Part shown: positions 37,317 through 46,219 of the stretch, piece by piece
How the letters are laid out: every line of letters begins with the position of its first letter
Numbering within the stretch: the first letter of the stretch is position 1
Source: Sphingomonas aquatilis
GTDB lineage: Bacteria; Pseudomonadota; Alphaproteobacteria; Sphingomonadales; Sphingomonadaceae
Reading direction: 5' to 3'
Length of the DNA stretch: 64,000 nucleotides
NCBI RefSeq assembly: GCF_014196115.1
Contig: NZ_JACIDB010000004.1
Span: 186,001 to 250,000 of the forward strand
Translations under genes and position numbers: made by a program
The notes under the pieces: model-generated
Databases searched by the model: none
What the model was told of the DNA's origin: nothing
Seen by the model: only the letters and a program-made list of their open reading frames with translations

Positions 37317-38384
37317 TTACGACCCCAGGAACGCAGCGGTTCGCGCCGCTGCGGCTTCCCAATGGACATTATGGGCGCTGAGCCACGCATCGTCGTAATA
37401 GGTGCAGCCGTACCGCTCGCCCCCGTCGCACAGCAATGTGACGACGCTGCCGGTGCGGCCCGCCGCCGCCATGTCGTCGATCAGCGTCATGCAGGCGATC
37501 AGGTTGGTGCCGGTGGACCCGCCGACCCTCCGCCCCAGCCGATCCGACAGCGCACGCATCGCGCCGATACTGTCCGCATCCTCGACCGCGATCATACGGT
37601 CGATCACGCTCGGCACGAAACTCGGCTCGACTCGGGGGCGGCCGATCCCTTCGATCCGCGAACCGCAGCCTTCGGGCAAGGCCGTTACCGTGGCATCCTC
37701 GAAATGGCGGTGGAAGACCGAATGCACCGGGTCTGCAACGCAAAGCTCGCTGTCATAGCGACAATAGCGAATGAAGCGCCCGATCGTCGCCGACGTGCCG
37801 CCGGTCCCAGCGCCACACACCACCCAGGACGGCACCGGATGCTCCTCCGCCGCCATCTGCGCGAAGATCGATTCGGCGATGTTGTTGTTGCCACGCCAGT
37901 CGGTCGCGCGCTCGGCATAGGTAAACTGGTCGATGAAATGCCCGCCGGTTTCCGCAGCGAGCCGATGCGATGCCTCGTAAATCGCACGTGGATCATCGAC
38001 CGTATGAATTTCGCCGCCATGGAAGCGGATCGCGTCGAGCTTGGGCGCCGCGGTGCTGGCGGGCACCACCGCGATGAACCGCAGCCCCAGCATCCTTGCG
38101 AAATACGCCTCGCTCACCGCGGTCGAGCCCGAAGACGCCTCGATCACGCACGTATCGGGCCCGATCCACTCGTTGCACAAGGCGTAGAGGAATAGCGAGC
38201 GCGCCAGCCGGTGCTTCAGGCTGCCGGTCGGATGCGAGCTTTCGTCCTTCAGATACAGCGTGATGCCCGGAAAGCGCGGCAGGTCGACGCGGATCAGATG
38301 CGTGTCGGCGGATCGGTTGAAGTCCGCTTCGATCCGCCGCACCGCCTCGGCCAGCCAGGTTCGGTCGGTCCGCGTCCGCATCAT
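37317..38384 (-). CDS. PLP-dependent cysteine synthase-fold enzyme (Cds1-like)
   Basis: A 355-residue fold-type II PLP enzyme. [18 protein letters not shown] contains the Schiff-base lysine (SLKHR in place of the SIKDR of CysK). [15 protein letters not shown] is the phosphate/substrate loop (SGST in place of SGNT), and [14 protein letters not shown] binds the PLP phosphate. These changes resemble Cds1-type L-cysteine desulfhydrases rather than cysteine synthase (from memory; a search would settle it). The ATG at 38384 overlaps the stop of the M3 peptidase gene (ATGA), pointing to a peptide- or cysteine-catabolic operon. Confidence 0.82.
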   Translation of the reverse strand: MMRTRTDRTWLAEAVRRIEADFNRSADTHLIRVDLPRFPGITLYLKDESSHPTGSLKHRLARSLFLYALCNEWIGPDTCVIEASSGSTAVSEAYFARMLGLRFIAVVPASTAAPKLDAIRFHGGEIHTVDDPRAIYEASHRLAAETGGHFIDQFTYAERATDWRGNNNIAESIFAQMAAEEHPVPSWVVCGAGTGGTSATIGRFIRYCRYDSELCVADPVHSVFHRHFEDATVTALPEGCGSRIEGIGRPRVEPSFVPSVIDRMIAVEDADSIGAMRALSDRLGRRVGGSTGTNLIACMTLIDDMAAAGRTGSVVTLLCDGGERYGCTYYDDAWLSAHNVHWEAAAARTAAFLGS

Positions 38385-40417
38385 TGCAGGCCGTGCCGCA
38401 CCAGCATCGCGACCGGATCGGGGTCGCGACCACGGAACGCGCGGAAGCTGTCCGCCGCCGGCCGTGTCGCGCCGCGCGCCAGCACTTCCTCGCGGAACAG
38501 GTCGCCGGTCGCGCGGTCGACGAGGCCCGCCTCACGGAAGCGGTCGAAGCCGTCGGCAGCCAGCAGCTCTGCCCACAGATAGCTGTAATAGCCCGAGGCA
38601 TAGCCGCCCGCGAAGATGTGGCTGAACGCATGCGGAAAGCGATTCCACGCCGGCGGGCGGATCACCGCCACCTCGTCGCGTACCGCCTCGATCACCTCGA
38701 TCGGGTCGGACCCCATCGTGCCGAGGTGGAGCAGCAGATCGAACAAAGCGAATTCCACCTGGCGGACGATGAACAGCCCCGCCTGGAAATGCCGCGCCTT
38801 CACCATCCGATCGAACAGGTCCTGCGGCAGGCGCTCGCCGGTTGCTACATGGCCGGACATGCCGGTGAGGACATCGGCATCCCAGGCGAAATCTTCCATC
38901 AGCTGGCTGGGCAGCTCGATCGCGTCCCATTCGAACCCGTTGGTGCCCGCGATACTCGGCCGGTTCACCCGCGTGAACAGCAGGTGGAGGACGTGGCCCG
39001 TCTCGTGGAGCAAGGTGGTGACGTCATTGTGGCTCAGCAGCGCCGGCGACCCCTCACTCGCCGGCGGGAAGTTGCACACCAGATAGGCAACCGGATTGGC
39101 GATCGTATTGCCGTCGTGCAGCCGCGGCCGTGCCTCGCTCATCCAGGCGCCGCCCCGCTTGCCGGCGCGTGCGTGAAGGTCGAGGTACATTCCTGCCAGC
39201 ACCGTGCCGCCCTCGTCGATGACGTCGAAATAGCGCGCGTCCGGGTGATAGAGCGACACGTCATGACGCTCGACCAGCGTGACGCCGAACAGCCGGGTCA
39301 GCAGCGCCTGCCACCCCGCCACGACGCGTTCGACCGGGAAATAGGCGCGCACCAATTGCTCGTCGACCGCGTAGCGCGACTGGCGCAACTTGTTCGAGGC
39401 GAAGCCGACGTCACAGGGCTGCAGATCGGCGATGCCCAACTCCGCGGCGGCAAATGCCCTCAACTCGGCCAAGTCGCGCTCCGCGGCCGGCTTGGCCCGG
39501 CGCGCCAGGTCGCGCAGGAAGGCGAGCACTTCGCCAGCGTTGGGTGCCATCTTGGTAGCGAGCGACCATTCAACGGGATCGGTAAAGCCCAAAAGCTTGG
39601 CGGCCTCATGCCGCAGCTCCAGGATGCGGGCGATGCGCGGCGAATTGTCAAACTTCCCGGCGTCCGGCCCCTGATCCGACGCACGCGTCGCCGACGCGCG
39701 ATAGACCCGCGCGCGCAGATCGCGGTTCGTCGCGAAGGTCAGGATGGCGTTGACGCTGGGTTGCTGCAGCGTGACCAGCCAGCCGCCGAGCCCCTTGGCC
39801 TTCGCGGCGGCGGCAAACATCGTTTGGTCCGCGTCGGACACGCCATCGAGCAGCGCCGCATCGGTGACGTGCTCGCTCCAGCTTTCGGTCGCATCCAGCA
39901 CCGCGCTGCCGAAGGCGTTGGACAGTGCCGACAATTCGACCGAGATATCGCGAAAGCGGTCGCGATCCCCAGCTTCCAGCGCCACGCCCGACAGGCGAAA
40001 ATCGCGTACCGCATGCTCCACCGCGACACGATCGGCCACGGGCAGGGCGGCGAACTCGGGTGTGGTCGTCAGGCCGACGAGGATGTCGTAGAAGGCGCGG
40101 TCCTGCCCGACGGCGATGCTATGCTCGGTCAGCCGGCGCTGCGCTTCGGCATGCGCTGCGCGAATGTCGGGCGTGTCGGCAACGCCGTGCAGGTGCGAGA
40201 CCGCGGACCAGATCGCGTCAATGCGCGTGTTCGCCCGCTCATAGGGGAGCCATACGGACGCGAAATCGATGGGCTTCGCCGCCTTGATCGCGGCAACCGT
40301 CGCGTGATGCTCCGCCAGCGCAACGTCCAGCGCCGGCGCGATCATCTCGGGCGTGATCTCGGCGAAACGGGGCAGCGCATCGGTATCGAGCAGCGGATTG
40401 GTCGTCGAAGTATCCAT
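38381..40417 (-). CDS. M3 family oligopeptidase (Dcp/PrlC-like)
   Basis: A 678-residue thermolysin-fold zinc metallopeptidase. The zinc motif is HETGH (H471, E472, H475) within [13 protein letters not shown], and the third ligand is the Glu in [30 protein letters not shown] is the typical substrate-binding segment. No signal peptide, so it acts in the cytoplasm on oligopeptides. ATG at 40417. Cotranscribed with the downstream Cds1-like gene by a 4-base overlap. The intergenic region to the esterase gene (92 bases) shows no obvious terminator. Confidence 0.92.
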   Translation of the reverse strand: MDTSTTNPLLDTDALPRFAEITPEMIAPALDVALAEHHATVAAIKAAKPIDFASVWLPYERANTRIDAIWSAVSHLHGVADTPDIRAAHAEAQRRLTEHSIAVGQDRAFYDILVGLTTTPEFAALPVADRVAVEHAVRDFRLSGVALEAGDRDRFRDISVELSALSNAFGSAVLDATESWSEHVTDAALLDGVSDADQTMFAAAAKAKGLGGWLVTLQQPSVNAILTFATNRDLRARVYRASATRASDQGPDAGKFDNSPRIARILELRHEAAKLLGFTDPVEWSLATKMAPNAGEVLAFLRDLARRAKPAAERDLAELRAFAAAELGIADLQPCDVGFASNKLRQSRYAVDEQLVRAYFPVERVVAGWQALLTRLFGVTLVERHDVSLYHPDARYFDVIDEGGTVLAGMYLDLHARAGKRGGAWMSEARPRLHDGNTIANPVAYLVCNFPPASEGSPALLSHNDVTTLLHETGHVLHLLFTRVNRPSIAGTNGFEWDAIELPSQLMEDFAWDADVLTGMSGHVATGERLPQDLFDRMVKARHFQAGLFIVRQVEFALFDLLLHLGTMGSDPIEVIEAVRDEVAVIRPPAWNRFPHAFSHIFAGGYASGYYSYLWAELLAADGFDRFREAGLVDRATGDLFREEVLARGATRPAADSFRAFRGRDPDPVAMLVRHGLQ

Positions 40418-40509
40418 CGCGCCGATAAAGCCGCTCGCGCCACCAATCGCAAATCCGAATTGACGATAGGGCCATCAATCGTGCGAATGACGGGACGGCG
40501 GACCGGCGT

Positions 40510-42435
40510 TCAGGACACCGCTATCTCGAACGCCCCCACCGGCAGCCCGGCATCGTCGGTCAGGTTGGTGATCGCGCTGTCCCCCCATGCGTAGCGCACG
40601 CGCGTGACGGGCTTACCGTCGCCCGACAGCATGACGCCGTCGTTACCCACCGTGCCCGCGGCAAAGCGACACGTGCCCGGCCCAGCGCCACACAGTTCGA
40701 AGCCGATCGCCAGCGCGGCGCCACGCGCATGCAGCGCCCCGGTGACGCCAGTGAACCGCAACGCCACGCCGGTACCACTCGCGCGGGCCGTCGCGATGGA
40801 GGGCCCCGATGCGCCGATCGCGTCCTTGTGGACGATGGCGCGCATGACGCGGGCGAGCCGCTGGCCCACCGCATGCTTCTCGCCGGGGTGGATATCGAGC
40901 GGATCGCCGATATCGTGCGATACCGCGATGCCCGCACGTCCGTCGCGCTCGGCGACCAGGCGTTGCGCATTGCGCACCTCGCCCCAGCCGCTCTCGCTCG
41001 GCGCGGCGGGGACGGCGCCGTAGGACGACAACTGCACGACGCCCCATGCCGCCTGCGGGCTGCCCAGCCGCGTGCGCCAGTCGGCAAACAGGGCGGCGAG
41101 GCGTCGGTCGTATCCCGGAATGCCGGTATCCGATTCACCCTGATACCAGGCGATTCCCGCGACGTGCGGCTGCCCCAGCGGCGCGATCATCGCATTGTAG
41201 AGCGTGCCCGCACCGTTGATGTCGTCCCAAGGCACGCGCGGCGCCGCGCCGTGCAATCGCTTGGCGATCGCGTAACGCCAGCCGGAGCCCAGCGGAATGC
41301 TGCTGCCATCGGCAAAGGTGATCCGCATCGCCTCGGTCGGGCCGGTCATCCCGCCGAGCGCATAGACGTCGTCGTCATTGACGGTGATGACGTTGCGTCC
41401 CGTGGTCAGCGTTCCGGCGGGCAGGGCGTAGACCCGCATCTGCGATGCCAGGCTGCTGCCGCCAACTCCCTTGCCATTCACCCAGGTCCGATCCGCATCG
41501 TCGATCGCGCCCAGCGTCAGCGTCGCCGGGCCCCGCGCTTGCTCGGCCGAGACATCGATATCGCGGCTATACCAGAGCATGCCGTTATAATCGGCGAGTT
41601 CCGGCACACCCCAATGTTCGAAGTTGGTCATCGACGGCACCGGTCGCCAGTCGAGCCGCGCTTCCGGCTGCCAAGGCTCGTGTCCCGCGGCATCGCCCGA
41701 TCCCTTCCGCCACCACGCCTCCCACGCAGCCATCGCGTGTGCATTGGCCGCGGCGGGATCGCGCGCGTACAGCGCCAGCAAGTTTGCGGCATCCGCCATG
41801 CCGGCACGGCGCAGCGCGGCGTCGCTCATCCACGCGCTGATCCGCGACCCGCCCCAGCTCGAATGGATCGCGCCGATCGGCACGTCGGCGGTGCGGCGGA
41901 GCGTCTGCACCATGTAATAGCAGGCGGCCGAGAAGCCGGGCACGCTCTCGGGTGTCGCCGCGACCCAGCGGGGCTGCTCGACAAAGCGGGCCAGAGGCGT
42001 CGCGGAAGACACCTTCGCTACGGTGAGCAGCCGCAGTCTGTCGTCGGCGGGGGCATGCGCGTCGGCGATCATGTCCTGCGCGCTCGAGACCGTCATCTCC
42101 ATGTTGCTCTGCCCCGAACACAGGAACACATCGCCCACCAGCAGGTCGCGCACCACCGCAGCACCACTCGGAGCGGCAATGGTCAGGTCATGCGGGCCGC
42201 CGGCGGGAAGCGCGGGAAGCTGCGCGGCGAAGCGGCCGTTGCGGTCGGCGCGGGCGGTGACGCTATGCCCGGCGAGCGTCACCATCACCGTTTCGCCGGG
42301 GGCCGCATCGCCCGACAGGTCGACGGGTTGGCCGCGTTGGATCACACCATGGTCGGTCAGGACGCCATCGAGCCGGGGCGCGGCACCGGCCGCGGCACTC
42401 GTGGCGGTCAGGAGCAAGGCAAATAGCGGCTTCAT
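40510..42435 (-). CDS. Sialate O-acetylesterase-like SGNH esterase
   Basis: A 641-residue exported protein with a signal peptide (about residues 1-18, ending TSAAAGAA). FLCSGQSNMEM contains the catalytic S110 of the SASA/SGNH family, and a galactose-binding-like insert (about 290-390) follows. The Ser/Asp/His triad would remove O-acetyl groups from sugars; in this locus acetylated xylan or a related hemicellulose is the more likely substrate than sialic acid (context inference). The ATG at 42435 has GAGAGG at good spacing; the upstream TTG at 42450 includes that ribosome site and is rejected. Divergent from the GH1 gene, with candidate operators between. Confidence 0.85.
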   Translation of the reverse strand: MKPLFALLLTATSAAAGAAPRLDGVLTDHGVIQRGQPVDLSGDAAPGETVMVTLAGHSVTARADRNGRFAAQLPALPAGGPHDLTIAAPSGAAVVRDLLVGDVFLCSGQSNMEMTVSSAQDMIADAHAPADDRLRLLTVAKVSSATPLARFVEQPRWVAATPESVPGFSAACYYMVQTLRRTADVPIGAIHSSWGGSRISAWMSDAALRRAGMADAANLLALYARDPAAANAHAMAAWEAWWRKGSGDAAGHEPWQPEARLDWRPVPSMTNFEHWGVPELADYNGMLWYSRDIDVSAEQARGPATLTLGAIDDADRTWVNGKGVGGSSLASQMRVYALPAGTLTTGRNVITVNDDDVYALGGMTGPTEAMRITFADGSSIPLGSGWRYAIAKRLHGAAPRVPWDDINGAGTLYNAMIAPLGQPHVAGIAWYQGESDTGIPGYDRRLAALFADWRTRLGSPQAAWGVVQLSSYGAVPAAPSESGWGEVRNAQRLVAERDGRAGIAVSHDIGDPLDIHPGEKHAVGQRLARVMRAIVHKDAIGASGPSIATARASGTGVALRFTGVTGALHARGAALAIGFELCGAGPGTCRFAAGTVGNDGVMLSGDGKPVTRVRYAWGDSAITNLTDDAGLPVGAFEIAVS

Positions 42436-42484
42436 GACAGGCCCTCTCAATAATCGGCGCTCGACGGTGACGCCTTTTCGGCAA

Positions 42485-42498
42485 TGGTAACGCCATCA
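42485..42498 (+). promoter_or_regulatory. Candidate LacI-type operator (esterase/GH1 divergent promoter)
   Basis: TGGTAACGCCATCA matches the xyl-box-like sequence TGGTAGCGCTAACA at 11 of 14 positions, with the central CG of LacI-family sites. It lies in the 167-base divergent gap between the esterase and GH1 genes. Confidence 0.45.
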
Positions 42499-42572
42499 TC
42501 GGAACGAGAAAAGGCTGCAGCCAGAAGAACAGGCGCCCGCTTCCCATCGGGCGAATCTTCTGACACACCTCA

Positions 42573-42586
42573 TGCTAACGATATCA
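42573..42586 (+). promoter_or_regulatory. Second candidate LacI-type operator, close to the GH1 start
   Basis: TGCTAACGATATCA matches the same 14-base sequence at 10 positions. It lies 16 bases before the GH1 ATG, where a bound repressor could block transcription. Confidence 0.35.
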
Positions 42587-42602
42587 CGATGGGAGAGGGC
42601 GC

Positions 42603-44045
42603 ATGGATCGCCGCGATTTTCTGACGAAGGGCATGTTGGGCGGCGCGGCCGGTTTGGCGGCGAATGGCTTCGCGACGGTCGCGGGCGCCGATCCCATGAA
42701 GCCGGAAGACCTCAGCTTTCCCAAGGATTTCCTATGGGGCTGCGCCACGGCTTCCTATCAGATCGAAGGCGCAGTGGAGGAGGACGGCAGAGGGCAGACG
42801 AATTGGGACGTGTTCTCGCATACGCCGGGCAAGGTCGCCAATGGCGACACCGGCGATGTCGCCTGCGACAGCTATCACCGGTACAAGGACGACATCGGCC
42901 TCCTGAAGGCCCTCGGCGTAAAGGCCTATCGCCTGTCGCTCGCCTGGTCTCGCATCTTTCCCGACGGTCGTGGCAAGCCGAACCAGAAGGGCATCGACTA
43001 TTACAACCGCGTGATCGACGGCCTGCTGGCGGCGGGCATCCAGCCCAACGTCACCCTGTTCCACTGGGATCTGCCGCAGGCGCTGCCCGGCGGTTGGCAG
43101 AACCGCGATACGGCCAAGGCCTTCGCCGATTATGCGGGCGTCATGGCGGGCAAGCTGTCCGACCGCGTCCACCGCTTCATGACGGTCAACGAGCTGCGCT
43201 GCTTTACCGACCTCGGCCATATGGTGGGTATCCACGCGCCGGGGCTGAAGCTGCCCCAGGGACAGGTCAATCAGGTCCGCCATCATGGCGTGCTCGCGCA
43301 TGGCCTGGGGGTGCAGGCTATTCGCGCCAACGTGCGGGCCGGGACCGAGGTGGGCCTTGCCGACAACGCCAACATCTTCGTCCCCGTTATCGAGACGCCC
43401 GATCATATCGAGGCGGCGAAAAAGGCGCTGCGCGACGACAATGCCATGTTCCTGACCGCGATCATGGAGGGGGCCTATCCGGACAGCTATCTTAGCGCCG
43501 CCGGGGCCGACGCGCCCAAGGTGCAGGCAGGCGACATGGCGGCGATCGGTAGTCCGATCGATTTCGTCGCGCTCAACATTTATACGCCGACCTATGTGAA
43601 GGCCGATCCGTCAGCGCCCCGCGGTTACACGCCGCTGCTGCATCTGCCCTCGTCCCCGCGGATGGCATCGCCCTGGCTGTATGTGGGGCCGGAGGTCGCC
43701 TATTGGGGCGTGCGGGCGGTCAGCGAATTGTGGAAGCCCAAGGCGATCTATATCAGCGAAAACGGCTGTTCGGCGGACGATCCCGTCAACGCGAGCGGGC
43801 TGGTCGATGATTCCGACCGGATCATGTACCTTCGCAACTACCTGGGCCAGTTCCGCCGCGCCGCCGCCGAAGGCTATCCGCTCAAGGGCTATTTCCTCTG
43901 GAGCCTGATGGACAATTTCGAATGGGCGGATGGCTATAGCAAGCGCTTCGGCATCCACCACGTCGACTTCGCGACGCAGAAACGGACGCAGAAGCTGAGC
44001 GCTCTGTGGTACAAGGAACTGATCCGCCGCAACGCCTTGGTCTGA
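42603..44045 (+). CDS. Tat-exported GH1 family glycoside hydrolase
   Basis: A 480-residue beta-glycosidase with the Tat motif DRRDFLTKG and a hydrophobic stretch to about residue 29. The GH1 barrel is complete: FLWGCATASYQIEGA binds sugar, YISENG holds the nucleophile E386. The acid/base E197 is present, but its motif reads TVNELRC instead of the nearly universal TxNEP, so the Pro and the aromatic residue after it are changed. Catalysis is probably retained with altered specificity, for example for xylo- or gluco-oligosaccharides in the periplasm. ATG at 42603 with GGGAGAGGG upstream. Confidence 0.9.
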   Translation: MDRRDFLTKGMLGGAAGLAANGFATVAGADPMKPEDLSFPKDFLWGCATASYQIEGAVEEDGRGQTNWDVFSHTPGKVANGDTGDVACDSYHRYKDDIGLLKALGVKAYRLSLAWSRIFPDGRGKPNQKGIDYYNRVIDGLLAAGIQPNVTLFHWDLPQALPGGWQNRDTAKAFADYAGVMAGKLSDRVHRFMTVNELRCFTDLGHMVGIHAPGLKLPQGQVNQVRHHGVLAHGLGVQAIRANVRAGTEVGLADNANIFVPVIETPDHIEAAKKALRDDNAMFLTAIMEGAYPDSYLSAAGADAPKVQAGDMAAIGSPIDFVALNIYTPTYVKADPSAPRGYTPLLHLPSSPRMASPWLYVGPEVAYWGVRAVSELWKPKAIYISENGCSADDPVNASGLVDDSDRIMYLRNYLGQFRRAAAEGYPLKGYFLWSLMDNFEWADGYSKRFGIHHVDFATQKRTQKLSALWYKELIRRNALV

Positions 44046-44061
44046 CGCGTGCGCCGCCCGG

Positions 44062-46194
44062 TCACGTGCAGAGCGTGGCGGGCGGCAGCGGGGCATCGGC
44101 GGGGATGGGGACCCCCTTTGCCGCTGCGGCCGCTTCCAGCGTCGGGCTGGGGCCCGGCAAGGCCAGATCGGTGGCTGCCGCATAGAAGGGGTCCGCCTCC
44201 GCGCGTTGCAGTGTCGTGAAGGTGAAGCCCATCTCGCGATACTGCGCCAGCAGGCGCGGCATCATCCGTGCATCGAACGCCCCCAGATGCATCAGCAGGA
44301 CATAGGGAATGTCGCGCCCCAGAGCGGCTTGCGACAAGGCCCGCGATCGGAGCGCTTGCGCGCGTGCGGCGGCGAGGAAGCTGGTTTCGAGGCTCGTGAT
44401 GGCGGCGGCGTCGTTCTTCGCGACGCAGCGCGCATAGGCGTCGTTCCAGCCGTAATCGCCGAAGCTCATCGTCACCGCGGCAATGCGATAGCCCTTGGCC
44501 CGCAATCCTGCGCGGACCGCGCCGACCTGCGCCGCATCCTTGCCCTCGCTGAGGAAGGGATAGCGGAACCAGCGCCAGTCGCTGCCTTTGCCGGCCGCAG
44601 CCAGCGCCGGCTCGTCACGGGCAACGTCGGCGAGGAAGGCGGGGGCGGTCATCGTCGCCAGATTGCCGTGGCTCCAGCTGTGATTGCCGATCGGCAGCCC
44701 GGCACGCCGCCACGCCGCGACCACCTGGGGCGCGGTCGCATCGCTGGCGAAGCCGCCGTTGTAGAAGCCGAACGCCGGCGCGCGTTCGGCTTTCAGCGCC
44801 GCGATGATGCGCTGCGCGATGTGCAGGCGATCGTCCCCGATCGGCAACGGACCATGCGCAGGCAGGTCGTCGTAGGTCAGCGCGATCTGCGGCGACGGGG
44901 GCCGCGGCCCGACCGTGATCGGGGCGGCGGCGCCAAGGATGCGTCGCTCGGCGAAGAGCGAGAGGGGGATCGCCTGGGCCATCGCGCGATAGCCGGCTTC
45001 ATTCGGATGAAGATGGTCGCCGGTATCATAAGCGGGTAGCAGCCGGTCCAGACGCGCCGGATCGCGGACCGCCGCGTCGAAATCGACCACCGCATCGAAC
45101 GTGCCGGAGGTCCGGATGAAGCGGTTGATCGCCTGCCGATCCGCCTCGGTCTCGGGGCCGGCATGATAATTGGCGTTGCCGACCAGCGGCGTGATCGTGC
45201 CACCGATCAGCCGGATGCCATGCGCATGAGCCCGCGCCGCGAGTTGGCGGTACGCAGCGGTGATGGCGGCAACCATCGCGCGATGGGTCGCGGCATCCAC
45301 GGGTCGGTCGCGGGTCAATGTGCCGAGATCGTTGACGCCTTCCAGCACGATCGCCGCGCGCACGTTGGGCCGGTCGATCACGTCCCGATCGAAGCGTGCG
45401 AGCAGATTTGGGCCGGCGCCATCGAGCAGCACCCGATTGCCGCCGATCCCGGCGTTGACGACCGACAGGCCCGCCGTGGCGCGGTTCGCGGATAGGCGGC
45501 GCGCAAATTCGTCGGGCCAGCGCGTGTTCGCATCATCACGCACGCCGCGGCCATCGGTGATCGAATCGCCGATCGCGACGATCGTCCCCGTCGTGTCGCC
45601 ACCGCTGACCTCGACATCGGCAAGGCTCCACCAGCCGCCGATCGTCTGCGGGTCGGTCAATGTCGCCGCGGCGGTCTGGTCGCCGCGCGCGGCAAAGGTC
45701 GTCGCGCGGGCGCCGGGGTGGCCGGTGCGTGGGGCGGGCGCGTCGGGGAAGAACAGGCTGATCGTCAGATCGCCCCCCGCCTTTGTCGCAAGCGGCAGCG
45801 GATCCGAATAGACGTCGGCGCCCGCCGGGATGGTGACCGCAGGTGCTCCCGAGAAGGTCAGCCGCGCGTTGTCGCTTACGGTGGCACTGGCTGGCGCGCC
45901 CTTACCCAGCGCGGCGGCGTCGACCCGGAGCGGCGCGGCGCCGGCGCTGTTTGACAGCCGAACGCGCACCATCGTGCCACCGCCCGAAAGGTGGACGATC
46001 TGCCGCACCGTCACCGGCCCCAGCGCTGCCAGCTTGTCGGCTTCGGCCTGGGCGGCGACCATCTGTGCCGATCCCCAGGCGGGCACCCAGCGCGGCCCCT
46101 GCGCCCAACCCGTGGCCGCCATCCCGGCGAGCAGCAGCGTGCCGCCCGTCACCATCGTCGTCCGCCGCACCCGGCCCCGCCATGCCGCCCTCAT
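44062..46194 (-). CDS. SGNH esterase fused to a NodB-type polysaccharide deacetylase
   Basis: A 710-residue exported protein with a signal peptide (about residues 1-31, ending GWAQ). Residues 35-415 are an SGNH/GDSL esterase: GDSITDG at 209-215 with S211, GIGGN at 249-253, GVND, and the D393/H396 pair in GDHLHPN. Residues 435-690 are a NodB-homology deacetylase: D442/D443 in LTYDDLP, the zinc histidines H504 and H508 in GNHSWSHGN, and RWFRYPFL. The fusion suggests removal of two kinds of acyl group from one glycan. The ATG at 46194 follows AGAGG; 25 bases after the GH9 stop, so last gene of the halogenase operon. Confidence 0.87.
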   Translation of the reverse strand: MRAAWRGRVRRTTMVTGGTLLLAGMAATGWAQGPRWVPAWGSAQMVAAQAEADKLAALGPVTVRQIVHLSGGGTMVRVRLSNSAGAAPLRVDAAALGKGAPASATVSDNARLTFSGAPAVTIPAGADVYSDPLPLATKAGGDLTISLFFPDAPAPRTGHPGARATTFAARGDQTAAATLTDPQTIGGWWSLADVEVSGGDTTGTIVAIGDSITDGRGVRDDANTRWPDEFARRLSANRATAGLSVVNAGIGGNRVLLDGAGPNLLARFDRDVIDRPNVRAAIVLEGVNDLGTLTRDRPVDAATHRAMVAAITAAYRQLAARAHAHGIRLIGGTITPLVGNANYHAGPETEADRQAINRFIRTSGTFDAVVDFDAAVRDPARLDRLLPAYDTGDHLHPNEAGYRAMAQAIPLSLFAERRILGAAAPITVGPRPPSPQIALTYDDLPAHGPLPIGDDRLHIAQRIIAALKAERAPAFGFYNGGFASDATAPQVVAAWRRAGLPIGNHSWSHGNLATMTAPAFLADVARDEPALAAAGKGSDWRWFRYPFLSEGKDAAQVGAVRAGLRAKGYRIAAVTMSFGDYGWNDAYARCVAKNDAAAITSLETSFLAAARAQALRSRALSQAALGRDIPYVLLMHLGAFDARMMPRLLAQYREMGFTFTTLQRAEADPFYAAATDLALPGPSPTLEAAAAAKGVPIPADAPLPPATLCT

Positions 46195-46219
46195 CCGCCC
46201 GATCCTCTCCACCCAATGC

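Noticed and set aside
38384..40594. A 736-codon open frame antisense to the M3 peptidase gene
   Set aside because: Rich in Arg, His, Gln and Gly as expected for a GC-rich antisense shadow; no family-like motif, while the opposite strand has HETGH and other conserved segments.
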